From Clostridium tunisiense TJ (GTDB taxonomy: Bacteria; Bacillota; Clostridia; Clostridiales; Clostridiaceae), in the NCBI RefSeq assembly GCF_000300195.1, contig NZ_AMQH01000012.1, positions 1 to 64,000 of the forward strand: DNA of 64,000 nucleotides, given 5' to 3'. This document shows positions 43,963 through 53,624 of this stretch, in pieces. The notes below the pieces were generated by a model, which saw nothing but the letters and a program-made list of their open reading frames with translations, had not been told where the DNA came from and made no database searches. A program made the position numbers and the translations under genes. Positions within the stretch are counted from its first letter, which is position 1, and each line of letters opens with the position of its first letter.

Positions 43963-44964
43963 TTACATTTCGAAAGCTACTGCATGTGCAATAGAAGGAA
44001 TGCTTTCTTTTTGCTGGTAAGATAATGGTGAAAGCAGTGCACCGGTAGCGATAATTAGTATTTTTTTTAGTTCACCCTTCTTCATTCGATTAAGCAAATG
44101 TCCATAAGTCACTGTAGCAGTACAACCACATCCACTACCACCAGCCATTACAGGCTGGGTTTCTTTGTAAATTAAAAGGCCACAATCCGTGAATATTTCT
44201 TTAGGTATAATTAAACCATCCTTAGTCAATAAATCACCAGCAATTTGATGACCCACTCTACCTAAATCTCCTGTAGCAATTAGATCATAGTAGGAAGGAT
44301 CGATATTTAAGTCCTTAAAATGTTTTTCAATGGTATCTACAGCAGCAGGGGCCATTGCAGCTCCCATATTATATGGATCTGAAATTCCCATATCTATGAC
44401 TTTTCCTATAGTTGCTGAAGTAATTTTAGGTCCATTGCCGGTTTTCCCTATTAATGCTGCCCCGGCTCCAGTAACCGTCCACTGGGCCGTAGGAGGCTTC
44501 TGTGCCCCATATTCTGTTGGATATCGAAACTGTTTTTCTACTGCCACATTATGGCTAGATGCACCAGCAAGTACATAGTTAGCAGCGTTGCTATCTACTA
44601 GTTGAGCTGCTAGTGCAAGACCTTCCATAGAACTTGAACAGGCACCAAAAATCCCTAGAAAGGGTATACCTAAGGTTCTAGCTGTAAAACTACTAGAAAT
44701 GATTTGATTCATCAAATCCCCACTTATTAAAAATTGTATGTCTTTGCTACTAAGATTAGCTTTACTTAAAGCTGTTTGAAAGGATTGTTCTAACATTTTT
44801 TTTTCAGCTTTTTCATAGCTATCTTCCCCAACCCAAATACTTTCATGAAGAATATCAAAATCATCAGCTATGGCACCAGCAGCTTCAAAAGGTCCGCCAA
44901 CAGTTGCTGATGAAACAATAGTTGGTTTTGATTGAAAAATCCAAGTTTGTTCACCTTTAAGCAT
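43963..44964 (-). CDS. spoVAD: Stage V sporulation protein AD
   Basis: 333 residues; thiolase-fold protein that binds dipicolinic acid in the SpoVA complex on the forespore membrane. Seen: GPFEAAGAIADDFDILHESIWVGEDSYEKAE, the thiolase-like GIFGACSSSMEGLALA, GAGAALIGKTG, and GGSGCGCTATVTYGHLL. Its ATG directly abuts the spoVAC stop (ATG then TAG on the minus strand read in order), so translation is coupled. Confidence 0.96.
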   Translation of the reverse strand: MLKGEQTWIFQSKPTIVSSATVGGPFEAAGAIADDFDILHESIWVGEDSYEKAEKKMLEQSFQTALSKANLSSKDIQFLISGDLMNQIISSSFTARTLGIPFLGIFGACSSSMEGLALAAQLVDSNAANYVLAGASSHNVAVEKQFRYPTEYGAQKPPTAQWTVTGAGAALIGKTGNGPKITSATIGKVIDMGISDPYNMGAAMAPAAVDTIEKHFKDLNIDPSYYDLIATGDLGRVGHQIAGDLLTKDGLIIPKEIFTDCGLLIYKETQPVMAGGSGCGCTATVTYGHLLNRMKKGELKKILIIATGALLSPLSYQQKESIPSIAHAVAFEM

Positions 44965-45438
44965 CTACATCCCACCTAACCACGCAAATATAATTTTTAA
45001 AAGAACAACTACAAAGGAGGAAAAAACTCCAAATGCAATTACTGAACCAGCTAATTTAAACATATTGCCTCCAACACCCAGCACATAACCTTCAGTTCTA
45101 TGTTCAATAGAAGCTGAAGCGATAGTATTAGCAAATCCAGTAATTGGAACTGCTGTACCCGCTCCAGCCCACTGTGCTATATGATCAAAAACGCCAAAAC
45201 CTGTAAGTAATACGGAGGCTATAATTAAAATTGCCACAGTAGGATTGCCAGCAGTGGTCTCTGTAAAACCAAAATAATTAATAAAAAACCATTGGAGTCC
45301 TTGAGCTATTGTGCAAATTAAGCCCCCAACTAAAAAAGCTCTAAAGCAGTTCTTCAATATTGGTCGTTTAGGCTCTCTAGCTTTAGCAAAGGATTGGTAC
45401 TCTTGCTGGGCAGGGGTAAAGTTTTTACTATTAGACAT
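44965..45438 (-). CDS. spoVAC: Stage V sporulation protein AC
   Basis: 157 residues with four to five membrane helices; in Bacillus SpoVAC forms a mechanosensitive channel for dipicolinate. Seen: NCFRAFLVGGLICTIAQGLQ, DHIAQWAGAGTAVPITGFANTIASASIEHRTEGYVLGVG. AAGGTG lies before the ATG. First gene of the spoVAC-D-E operon. A forespore (sigma-G) promoter is expected upstream, but I could not fix one. Confidence 0.95.
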   Translation of the reverse strand: MSNSKNFTPAQQEYQSFAKAREPKRPILKNCFRAFLVGGLICTIAQGLQWFFINYFGFTETTAGNPTVAILIIASVLLTGFGVFDHIAQWAGAGTAVPITGFANTIASASIEHRTEGYVLGVGGNMFKLAGSVIAFGVFSSFVVVLLKIIFAWLGGM

Positions 45439-45852
45439 TTATGTATCACCTTCTTTCAATAAATTCACTATATCAACTTATGTGAATTTTACTAATAAAC
45501 TTAATTTATTCATAAATTAGTATAGGTATTTTCATTAAATAATATAAAAAGTTATTTCTGCAGACATATAATAATTAAATATAATCTAAAGCTTCATACT
45601 GAAAATGTAAGTTAAACACTATTATTATTAGTAGTTAAATTTTCTTTATTCAAAGGAGTAATAAAAAATGTTGATATTTCTATAATAGGAAGTAAAGTTG
45701 CAGATAAATCTCAGTATATGAAACTAACTTGGTTTCAATAAGGCCTCAAAATGATTAGTAAAAAAGATATTTTTAAAACTTAGAGGGTTATATTCTATTT
45801 CACATTGTTAAATACTAATTTCAAATAAAATTACTAAGAAGGTGGTTAAAAC
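45439..45852. other. Divergent spacer upstream of spoVAC
   Basis: No gene. A perfect 8-bp dyad AAATTCAC (45461-45468) with GTGAATTT (45482-45489) lies just before spoVAC and may be a regulator site. The rest is AT-rich; the promoter of the 56-residue gene must lie here but is not clear. Confidence 0.35.
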
Positions 45853-46023
45853 ATGGATAATAAAAATAAAGGCAAGGATATAAATACTGATTATGCCATA
45901 GCAATGGGTATATCAATGAGGAAAGAAGATTTAGTTACAGGCAAAAGGTATATAAATGAAAAGGATATGACTAAAGAAGCCTTAAAGGAAAAGGAGGAAG
46001 AGTTGGCGCGAAGCTTTAAGTGA
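45853..46023 (+). CDS. Small charged protein (56 residues)
   Basis: A short ORF with a good ribosome site (AAGGTGG 7 bases before the ATG). It begins MDNKNKGKDINTDYAIAMG, holds a GISMRKEDLVTGKRYINEKDM core and ends in a charged helix KEALKEKEEELARSFK. No membrane segment. Not recognised. Its codon use matches neighbouring genes. It lies between the spoVA operon and a zinc-ribbon gene and has no clear terminator. Confidence 0.55.
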   Translation: MDNKNKGKDINTDYAIAMGISMRKEDLVTGKRYINEKDMTKEALKEKEEELARSFK

Positions 46024-46172
46024 TTTGGTGATTTTTTCTTAGTGATATAAAGATACAAGGACCTACTACTTATAAGAGAAATGAATAAATTGTAAACAAT
46101 CAACAATTAAATTATGTTGGCTTAAACGTCCTAATATAATTATAAAAAGTATAATTATAAGGTGGGGTGTTT

Positions 46173-46772
46173 ATGCAAATAACAAAATCGTGTCCAGTTT
46201 GCGGAAATGTAGAATTCAAGGTTAATTCTTCTTTTGAAAATTATACATTAGTGTGTAGTAGTTGCGATGAAGTTATAACCAAAGTTTCTCTTGAACGGTA
46301 TACTAAGATTGAAGATAGTTGTGGTAATTGTGGAAATAAGTTTTTTAAGGCAAAAGTGAAGAACTTTGGAGAGAAAGATTTATGGACTACAATTTGTGCT
46401 AACTGTGGTAACACACTAAGAAAGTATTGTTCTGATGAAGAGGGAAATGAGATAACCTATGACGAAAGAGACAAATATTTACTTAAAGATAGCGAAGATT
46501 TATATTTAGAATTCATGAATTTTAAGGATGAGAGATATGAAATTGAAGAGACCATTAATAATCTTGAAAGTGAAATTGATGAAAGAGAGGAAGAGATAAG
46601 ACTTCTAAAAAATGAAATACATTCTAAAGAAGATGAAATAAGAGTATTAAAAAATGAAATGGATGATAGGGATGATGAAATACAGGAGTTAAATAAGAGG
46701 CTTCTTAGATATATAAACAATATGAGCGAATTGCAAGAAGAAATAGATAAATTAAGAAATGAATATTATTAA
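46173..46772 (+). CDS. Zinc-ribbon protein with long coiled coil
   Basis: 199 residues. The N-terminal 90 residues carry two zinc ribbons, with CPVCGN...CSSCDE and CGNCGN...CANCGN as ligand pairs. The C-terminal 80 residues are a charged coiled coil with three 14-residue units (DEREEEIRLLKNEI, HSKEDEIRVLKNEM, DDRDDEIQELNKRL), each two heptads. The ATG at 46173 follows GGTGGGG; a GTG at 46167 overlaps it. Not recognised; probably an oligomeric protein or RNA-protein adaptor. No informative neighbours. Confidence 0.7.
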   Translation: MQITKSCPVCGNVEFKVNSSFENYTLVCSSCDEVITKVSLERYTKIEDSCGNCGNKFFKAKVKNFGEKDLWTTICANCGNTLRKYCSDEEGNEITYDERDKYLLKDSEDLYLEFMNFKDERYEIEETINNLESEIDEREEEIRLLKNEIHSKEDEIRVLKNEMDDRDDEIQELNKRLLRYINNMSELQEEIDKLRNEYY

Positions 46773-46988
46773 TGCTTATAGTTTATTGATGTTTCTATTA
46801 AAGTAAAATCAGAACTCCAAGTTTAAGTGGATGTTTAAGTATGATTATTTCCTATGTAGTTGTTGGCTAAGATTTCTATTTATAATATAGCATAATTATA
46901 TTGTAACCTCAGTATAATTATGTTAGCATTACACCATAATGTTGTAAAATGAAAGAAAATGTCTAAATTAGATGAAGGGAAATAGTAT

Positions 46989-47873
46989 ATGAAAGATTTT
47001 GAAATATTCACGGACTCTTGTAGTGATTTACCAATAGAATTTGTTAAAGAAAAAAAACTACGATATGCAAGATTAACTTGTAATTACGGAGGAAATCAAT
47101 ATTTTGATGATTTCGGCCAAAGTTTAAGTCATAAACAATTTTTTAATGATTTAAGAATTGGAGTCACACCACTAAGTTCACAACCAAGTGTAGAAGAATT
47201 TTATAAAGAGTTTAAAGCCATTGCAGAGAATAATAAGGATATAGTATACATTTGTGTTTCCACTGGACTAAGCGGCACAGAAAATAGTGCTACAATTGCT
47301 AAAAATATGTTATTAGAGGAATTTCCAGAGATTAGGATAAGCATTGTAAATATTCTAACTGCTTCATTGGGACAAGGTCTTATGGTTATGAAGGCTTTTG
47401 AAATGAAAGAAATGGGAAAAACTCATGATGAAATAGTGAATTATCTGGAGGAGAACAAACAAAAATTAAATACTTATATTACAGTTGATGACTTACATCA
47501 TTTAAAAAGAGGTGGTAGGTTATCTTCAGCAGCTGCAATGATTGGAATAGTTCTTCATATAAAACCTATACTTACAATAAATAACGAAGGAAAAGTAATG
47601 CCTGTATTTAAGGTTAAGGGAAGAAAAAGCTCTCTTAACAAGTTAGTTGAAATTATAAGTGAAAGAATTGAAAATTCTGAAGAGCAAGTTATAGCTATAT
47701 GCCATGGAGATTGTATAGATGAAGCGCTAAAGCTTAAAGAAAATATTCTTAAATCTATTAAAGTAAAAGATGTAATAATTAATTTCACAGGTCCAGCTGT
47801 AGGAACTCATGGGGGTCCTGGAAATTTAGCAGTGTTTTTTATGGGAAAAGAAAGACAACACCACATGATTTAA
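46989..47873 (+). CDS. DegV family fatty-acid-binding protein
   Basis: 294 residues. DegV/FakB fold: FTDSCSDLP at the N-terminus, GVTPLSSQPSVEEF, STGLSGTENSA, the hallmark DLHHLKRGGRLSSAAA, and THGGPGNLAVFF at the end. DegV proteins carry a fatty acid and can hand it to the kinase FakA, which would be encoded elsewhere. AAGGGA lies before the ATG. Monocistronic with a terminator. Confidence 0.93.
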   Translation: MKDFEIFTDSCSDLPIEFVKEKKLRYARLTCNYGGNQYFDDFGQSLSHKQFFNDLRIGVTPLSSQPSVEEFYKEFKAIAENNKDIVYICVSTGLSGTENSATIAKNMLLEEFPEIRISIVNILTASLGQGLMVMKAFEMKEMGKTHDEIVNYLEENKQKLNTYITVDDLHHLKRGGRLSSAAAMIGIVLHIKPILTINNEGKVMPVFKVKGRKSSLNKLVEIISERIENSEEQVIAICHGDCIDEALKLKENILKSIKVKDVIINFTGPAVGTHGGPGNLAVFFMGKERQHHMI

Positions 47874-47892
47874 TTATAGAAGCTGTTAAAAG

Positions 47893-47921
47893 AAGTTAGA
47901 AAGCTATATTCTAACTTTTTT
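47893..47921 (+). terminator. Terminator after degV
   Basis: AAGTTAGAA (47893-47901) pairs perfectly with TTCTAACTT (47909-47917), then a T run. Confidence 0.85.
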
Positions 47922-48010
47922 ATATTATATAAAACTAATTTGAGTAGAGAAACTATGTAAGCTGTGCTTACATATATGGTGAAATTAACCAAAATATCCT
48001 TTGAAACAAA

Positions 48011-48256
48011 TTGTATAAAAATCTAAAAGAAGGTATAATTTATGATGATACTATAGTTAAAAAATTTTTATCAATTTATAGTTTAAACTAACGAGTTTTT
48101 AGCCTGTAGATTTCCGAAGTAGTAATTTTTATTGGCTTTCCAAAAGATTTAGAGAAACCCATAAAGGTTAATGTGGATGTTAAATTACAGCTTTGGTTCA
48201 TTATAGGTGTTAAAAGAAAAATACAATTAGAACGAGAAGAGTGTAGGGGGCAGAAA
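48011..48256 (+). promoter_or_regulatory. Promoter and long leader of the formimidoylglutamase gene
   Basis: TTGTAT (48011-48016), 17 bp, TATAAT (48034-48039) is a good promoter. The start near 48046 leaves a leader of about 210 nt before the ATG at 48257, unusually long here. A perfect hairpin TATGTAAGC (47954-47962) with GCTTACATA (47966-47974) stands before the promoter. No known riboswitch is matched. Confidence 0.5.
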
Positions 48257-49276
48257 ATGTTTCAATCAAATTATAAACCAATAGATAGTAGAAACTGGCA
48301 AGGTCGAGTAGATAGTGAAACTAATTTTGACGCATTTAGATGGCATCAATGGATTAAACCAATAGATTTAATGGATAAAACCTTACAGCCTTATAAGGGA
48401 AAGTTGGGATTTGCTTTTATTGGATTTTGTTGTCATGAAGGAGTAAAACTTAATAAGGGTAGAAGTGGAGCTGCTAATGGACCTGTAAGTATTAGAAAAG
48501 AATTAGCTAATCTTCCATGTGTTTTTACTAAGGAAGTAGAACTCTTTGATGCTGGTAATATATTTTGTGAACAAATTTCCTTAGAGGAGAGTCAAACTCT
48601 TCTTGCAAAAACTATAGAGAAAATATTAGACTTAAATCTTTTCCCAATAGTTTTAGGAGGTGGTCATGAGACTGCTTTAGGAAATTACAAAGGTGTACTT
48701 GCTAACTTAAAAAAGAAAAGTAAAGCCCCTAACATTGGAATAGTTAACTTCGATGCTCACTTTGATTTAAGACCCTATCCAAATGGAGGGAGTTCAGGTA
48801 CTATGTTTAGGCAAATAGCTGATATTTGCAAACAGGATGACTTAAATTACTCCTATTTTTGCATGGGGGTACAAAAACATTGCAACACTGTGGATCTATT
48901 TAAAACCGCAGATAGTTTAGGCGTTAAGTATATATTGGCAAAGGACATAATAGATAGAGATGCTTGGAGCATATTAGAGGAGCTGGATAATTTTATTAAG
49001 TTACAAGATTATATTTATGTGACAATATGTGCTGATGTTTTTTCTTCTGCCTACGCACCAGGAGTAAGTGCAGCTCAATCCTTAGGATTGGATCCAGAGA
49101 GGGTGCTAAAACTACTTAAGTATATATTAAAATCTGAAAAAGTTATAAGCTTTGATATATGTGAGGTGTCACCAAGATTTGATTTAGATAATACCACAGC
49201 AGACCTAGCATCAGTTGTAATTTTTTCACTAGTGAGTACTTTATGTCATATTAATAACTTGTCTGTGAATATATAA
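48257..49276 (+). CDS. hutG: Formimidoylglutamase (HutG-like, arginase superfamily)
   Basis: 339 residues; probably hydrolyses N-formimidoyl-glutamate to glutamate and formamide in histidine breakdown. Arginase-fold manganese motifs: VLGGGHETALGN, NFDAHFDLRP, and TICADVFSSAYAPGVSAAQ. The ATG at 48257 follows GGGGG by 6 bases; a GTG 84 bases upstream lacks such a site. No other hut gene is in the window, so agmatinase- or arginase-like substrates remain possible. Confidence 0.78.
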   Translation: MFQSNYKPIDSRNWQGRVDSETNFDAFRWHQWIKPIDLMDKTLQPYKGKLGFAFIGFCCHEGVKLNKGRSGAANGPVSIRKELANLPCVFTKEVELFDAGNIFCEQISLEESQTLLAKTIEKILDLNLFPIVLGGGHETALGNYKGVLANLKKKSKAPNIGIVNFDAHFDLRPYPNGGSSGTMFRQIADICKQDDLNYSYFCMGVQKHCNTVDLFKTADSLGVKYILAKDIIDRDAWSILEELDNFIKLQDYIYVTICADVFSSAYAPGVSAAQSLGLDPERVLKLLKYILKSEKVISFDICEVSPRFDLDNTTADLASVVIFSLVSTLCHINNLSVNI

Positions 49277-49405
49277 GTAGAGGTAAATAATTTTTTGTAG
49301 AAATAATCAACTATTTAGTACATATGTATTCTTATAAGCAAATAACTTTAAATGGTAGGGCTTACTTCTAATTGGATTAAATTATGTAAACAGGGGGAGA
49401 GAATT

Positions 49406-50131
49406 ATGATAGAAATATTAGACGTAACCAAAACTTACAATAACATTAATAACGCAGTAGAAGAATTAAATTTAAAAATTAATAGTGGAGAAATATTTGG
49501 ATTTTTAGGACCTAATGGAGCTGGGAAAACCACCACTCTTAAAATGATAACAGGAATAATAGAGCCTAATAAAGGTGATATAAAAGTAAATGGCATAAGC
49601 ATTAAGGAGAATCCTCTAGAGGCTAAAAAAATGTTTGCTTATGTTCCCGACAATCCAGATATGTTCTTGAAGTTCAAAGGAGTAGAATATCTTAACTTTA
49701 TGGCAGATGTGTATAATGTTTCAGGAGAGATAAGGAAAGACAAGATAGAAAGTCTTGCAAAAAGATTTGATATGGAAAATGCCTTAGGAGATAAAATTCA
49801 AACCTATTCCCATGGTATGAGACAAAAGATTGTTGTTATGGGAGCATTAATTCACAACCCAGAGGTTTGGATACTGGATGAACCTCTTACTGGATTAGAC
49901 CCTAAGTCAGCATATATACTTAAAGAAATGATGAGAGAACATGCAGATAGTGGAAAGACTGTTTTCTTCTCTACTCATGTATTAGATGTTGCAGAGAAGG
50001 TTTGTGATAGGGTAGCTATAATTAATAAGGGCAAGATACTATTTTGTGGAACTTTGACTGAGATGAAAGAGCATTTTAAAACCAATGAATCCCTAGAAAA
50101 AATGTTCTTGGAGATGACTGAAAATGAATAG
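49406..50131 (+). CDS. ABC transporter ATP-binding protein (exporter type)
   Basis: 241 residues. Walker A GPNGAGKTT, Q/loop region AYVPDNPDMF, signature YSHGMRQK, Walker B VWILDEPLTGLD and H-loop STHVLDV. Belongs to the CcmA/drug-exporter group that works with a separate membrane partner. The ATG at 49406 follows GGGGGAG; a start 54 bases upstream has no site. Overlaps the permease gene by 8 bp, so the two are translationally coupled. Substrate unknown. Confidence 0.92.
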   Translation: MIEILDVTKTYNNINNAVEELNLKINSGEIFGFLGPNGAGKTTTLKMITGIIEPNKGDIKVNGISIKENPLEAKKMFAYVPDNPDMFLKFKGVEYLNFMADVYNVSGEIRKDKIESLAKRFDMENALGDKIQTYSHGMRQKIVVMGALIHNPEVWILDEPLTGLDPKSAYILKEMMREHADSGKTVFFSTHVLDVAEKVCDRVAIINKGKILFCGTLTEMKEHFKTNESLEKMFLEMTENE

Positions 50132-51794
50132 AGTAATATTATTAACTAAAGCTTTTCTAAGAAGTAATTTTGGAAGTGAAAACTCCGTAAAGCGAAAAGA
50201 AAAAAAAGGGTGGGCTTATGCAAATATAATTGCTATTGCTTTTGCTTTCATTGTATTTACCATAAGTATTAGCGCTATGCTACTAGGTATTTATGATGCT
50301 TTAGAAACAATTAATCAAACAGGACTTCTGGTTGCATTAGGTTATAATATTTATGCTTTAATGGTTTTCATATTTGGAATAATGTCAGTAATAACTGTAT
50401 TTTATTTTGCTAAAGATGTAGAGTATGTATTGCCATTACCATTTAAGCCATGGCAAATATCTCTTGCAAAGTTTTTTTCAGTACTTGTATATGAATATAT
50501 AGTAGGAATCTTTATAATGGTTCCTGTAACAGTTGCTTATGGGTACAAATCAGGAGCTGGAATATCATTTTACTTAATTTCTATTTTATGTTTTATAGCT
50601 ATCCCGATTTTACCTTTAATATACAGTAGTTTAATTTCTATGATTCTCATGAGATTTACAGGTATTTCAAAGCATAAAGATGGTTTTAGAATTATTGCAG
50701 GTATTTTAGCTATGGTAATAGCACTTGGAATTAACTTTGTTACGAACAGTATGGCACAAAAGGGTGCGAAAAGCCTAGAAGCCTTACAAAGTATCTTAGC
50801 GCAAGGCGAAAATTCACTTATAAATACCATGTCCAATCTTTTCATAACCTCTAAGTTAGGGGCCTATGCAGCGGTTAGTAATGATATGGGAAAAACTCTT
50901 ATGAATGTACTATTACTAGTAGTAATATCATTAATTGCCATAATTATATTTATTGTTATAGCAAATAGTTTCTACTTAAAAGGGGCTATTGGAGCATCAG
51001 AAAGTTATGGCAAGAAAAATAAGTTAACTACTAGGGAAATAGATAAAAATATTGTACAAAGTTCACAGCTTAAAACTTGGGTAAAGAAAGAATTTATAGT
51101 ACTTTTAAGGACTCCAGCCTACTTGCTAAATTGCGTAGCTATAGTAGTGCTCTTACCAATTATTCTGGGTTTCTCTTTAATAGCTGAAGGTAACTCAGCC
51201 AATACATTAGATATGTTAAGGGGATTTTTAGCCAACAAAGAAGCCTATACAATAGTTTTAGTAGCAACCTTTGGTGGAATATTATTTACTTGTGGCACTA
51301 ATCCAGCGGCATCAACATCTATTTCAAGAGAAGGAGATAAGGTGTTTATTTCAAAATACCTCCCAGTTAGCTATAAAACCCAAATTAACGCAAAAATTAT
51401 TTCTAGCATTATGCTAAATAGTATCACTGTTGTTATTGTGATAGTTGCGTTAATGATTTTAAGGGCGGATTTTAATATTATAGCTATGGTAGCAGTAGTA
51501 TCAATATTAGTTTTGTACTTTAGTGGAGCTTCTGGTGTACTTATAGATTTGGCAGCACCTAAGCTTATATGGGACAATGAACAAAAGGCTGTAAAACAAA
51601 ATCTTAACTCATTAAAGTCAATGCTAATTGCAATTATTTTAGGAGCAATAACTATAGCTCCAATAATTATATTACAAGTCAATTTAAGTATAGCTTTCCT
51701 ACTAATATTCTTTTTACTTTTAATTGCAGATATAGTTCTTTATAAACTAATAGGTACTTTGGGCGTAGAATGGTTTAAGAGGTTATCTGATTAA
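50124..51794 (+). CDS. ABC transporter permease, large exporter type
   Basis: 556 residues with about 12 membrane helices in two halves (roughly residues 25-285 and 325-545), separated by a cytoplasmic segment with SQLKTWVKKEFIVLLRTPAYLLN. The layout resembles YthQ-like 'putative ABC exporter' membrane subunits. GGAG in the end of the ATPase gene is its ribosome site. Forms a two-gene exporter unit; substrate (peptide, antibiotic or lipid) unknown. Confidence 0.85.
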   Translation: MNRVILLTKAFLRSNFGSENSVKRKEKKGWAYANIIAIAFAFIVFTISISAMLLGIYDALETINQTGLLVALGYNIYALMVFIFGIMSVITVFYFAKDVEYVLPLPFKPWQISLAKFFSVLVYEYIVGIFIMVPVTVAYGYKSGAGISFYLISILCFIAIPILPLIYSSLISMILMRFTGISKHKDGFRIIAGILAMVIALGINFVTNSMAQKGAKSLEALQSILAQGENSLINTMSNLFITSKLGAYAAVSNDMGKTLMNVLLLVVISLIAIIIFIVIANSFYLKGAIGASESYGKKNKLTTREIDKNIVQSSQLKTWVKKEFIVLLRTPAYLLNCVAIVVLLPIILGFSLIAEGNSANTLDMLRGFLANKEAYTIVLVATFGGILFTCGTNPAASTSISREGDKVFISKYLPVSYKTQINAKIISSIMLNSITVVIVIVALMILRADFNIIAMVAVVSILVLYFSGASGVLIDLAAPKLIWDNEQKAVKQNLNSLKSMLIAIILGAITIAPIIILQVNLSIAFLLIFFLLLIADIVLYKLIGTLGVEWFKRLSD

Positions 51795-51960
51795 GTAGTA
51801 TGTGAAGGGTTTTTATAAAAGTAATTGGAATCCTGCCATTAGGAAAATGGAGAATGGGAAAAAGAAAATTTTATTTCTGGAGTTTTAGTTATAAAATTTC
51901 AGAATAAAGAAACACATTAAATATAAAAAAGCTTAAGTTGATTTTAATAGCAGATCTAGT

Positions 51961-51990
51961 ACCTCTATACTTATATTAGTATAGAGGTTT
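51961..51990 (+). terminator. Terminator downstream of the ABC exporter
   Basis: ACCTCTATACT (51961-51971) pairs perfectly with AGTATAGAGGT (51978-51988), then TTGTTT. It lies 167 bp past the permease stop; no gene lies between. Confidence 0.7.
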
Positions 51991-52294
51991 GTTTATATAA
52001 AAGCATGCAAAATGTTAGAAATACCTCCTACTAAGTACTAAAGATTTAAAATTAAATAAGGCTAAAGATATTTACCCCTAGGAAATAATTTTGCTATGAC
52101 AAGAGGAGAACTAAAGTAGATATTTTAATTCAGTATTTGTAATATAACACACTTTTTAAGCGTTTTAATAAAATAATTAGAATTTATATTTAATATAGTA
52201 GAAAATATTAACAAAGAATATTAAATTATGTATAATTATTTTTATATAAGTTGAATAATAATTTCATTGAATAAACAAGAAAGAGGAGAAGAAG
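51991..52294 (+). promoter_or_regulatory. Spacer with the butanol dehydrogenase promoter
   Basis: No gene. TTAACA (52208-52213), 17 bp, TATAAT (52231-52236) is a good promoter, with a start near 52243 and a leader of about 50 nt. The -35 lies within TTAACAA, one half of a Rex site, but the other half is missing. Confidence 0.5.
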
Positions 52295-53458
52295 ATGAAA
52301 AATTTTAACTATTCAATTCCAACAGAAATATTTTTTGGTGAAGGGCAAATAAAAGTTTTACCAGAACAAATAAAAAAACATGGTTCTAAGGTACTGATTG
52401 TTTATGGCGGTGGAAGTATAAAGAAAAATGGAGTATACAATAAAGTTGTAGAAATGCTAGATTCAAATGAAATTAAATTTTGGGAGCTTTCAGGAGTAGA
52501 TCCAAATCCTAGGATAACTAGTGTAAGAAAAGGCATAGAATTGTGTAGGGAAAACAATATAGAATTTATATTGCCAGTAGGTGGTGGAAGTTCTATTGAT
52601 TGCTCTAAGGTAATTGCAGCTGGATATTACTATGAAGGAGAGCCTTGGGATATAGTTTTAGACCCGTCTAAGATAAGTAATGCTCTTCCAATAGGAACTA
52701 TATTGACTCTTGCCGCTACAGGTTCAGAAATGAATGCAGGAGCAGTAATTACAAATATGGACACTAACCAGAAACTTGGAACAGGAAATCCTTCTATGAA
52801 GCCTAAGTTTTCTATATTAGATCCAACATACACCTTTACGGTACCCAAAAATCAAACTGCTGCAGGCACTGTAGATATTATTAGTCACGTTTTTGAAAAT
52901 TACTTTAGTAGTACTAGAGGTGCATATGTTCAAAACAGACTTTCGGAAGCTATAATTAAAACATGTATCCACTATGGAAAAATTGCTATGGATGAGCCTG
53001 AAAACTATGAGGCTAGAGCTAATTTAATGTGGTCATCCAGCCTTGCTTTAAATGGATTATTAGGATATGGTAAAGAATCTAGGTGGAGTGTTCACCCAAT
53101 GGAACATGAGTTAAGCGCTTATTATGATATTACCCATGGGGTTGGACTAGGAATACTAACACCTTATTGGATGGAATATGTTTTAAATGAAAGTACAGTA
53201 GAGAATTTTGTTGAATACGGAATAAATGTATGGGGAATAAATCCCAATGGTGATAAATTTTCTATAGCAAAAGAAGCAATTGAAAAAACTAAGGAGTTCT
53301 TTGTGTCTCTTGGAATACCAATGCATTTAAAAGAAGTTGGTATTGAAGAAGAAAAACTTCATATAATGGCTAAAGCAGCTACAAAGCACGGAAGTTTAGG
53401 GCTATTTAGACCTCTAGATGAAAATGATGTATTAAATATATTTAAAGCTGCACTATAA
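52295..53458 (+). CDS. bdh: Iron-containing alcohol (butanol) dehydrogenase
   Basis: 387 residues; reduces aldehydes such as butanal to alcohols with NAD(P)H. Seen: IPTEIFFGEGQ, VYGGGSIKKNGVY, GGGSSIDCSKVIAAG (nucleotide loop), TLAATGSEMN, and iron ligands in GTVDIISHVFENY and HPMEHELSAYYDITHGVGLGIL, matching BdhA/BdhB/YugJ. GAGGAG lies before the ATG. Monocistronic; redox sink of fermentation. Exact substrate is open. Confidence 0.93.
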   Translation: MKNFNYSIPTEIFFGEGQIKVLPEQIKKHGSKVLIVYGGGSIKKNGVYNKVVEMLDSNEIKFWELSGVDPNPRITSVRKGIELCRENNIEFILPVGGGSSIDCSKVIAAGYYYEGEPWDIVLDPSKISNALPIGTILTLAATGSEMNAGAVITNMDTNQKLGTGNPSMKPKFSILDPTYTFTVPKNQTAAGTVDIISHVFENYFSSTRGAYVQNRLSEAIIKTCIHYGKIAMDEPENYEARANLMWSSSLALNGLLGYGKESRWSVHPMEHELSAYYDITHGVGLGILTPYWMEYVLNESTVENFVEYGINVWGINPNGDKFSIAKEAIEKTKEFFVSLGIPMHLKEVGIEEEKLHIMAKAATKHGSLGLFRPLDENDVLNIFKAAL

Positions 53459-53462
53459 AATT

Positions 53463-53500
53463 ATAGTGGGATGCCTAGTCATCTCACTATTTTTATTTTA
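53463..53500 (+). terminator. Terminator after the butanol dehydrogenase gene
   Basis: ATAGTGGGATG (53463-53473) pairs with CATCTCACTAT (53480-53490), one mismatch, then TTTTTATTTT. Confidence 0.85.
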
Positions 53501-53624
53501 GGATTTATCTATAGCTTTAGGAAAAGGGGCATAATTTCAATGTAAAATAAGAATAATATTCTTACTACAAGTTATAAGTATCACAATATTAGTAGAAAAA
53601 GTTGATATAAGGAAGTGAATAACC

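Noticed and set aside
43563-43994. A 143-codon plus-strand open frame
   Set aside because: It is fully antisense to spoVAE and the end of spoVAD, has no ribosome site and its protein is low-complexity Pro/Ile/Ala-rich.
48173-48256. N-terminal extension of the hutG-like gene from a GTG
   Set aside because: No good ribosome site at 48173, while GGGGG stands six bases before the ATG at 48257, where family-like sequence begins.
52208-52214. TTAACAA, a half site of the Rex consensus, at the butanol dehydrogenase -35
   Set aside because: The partner half TTGTTAA is absent at the required spacing, so a Rex operator is not supported.
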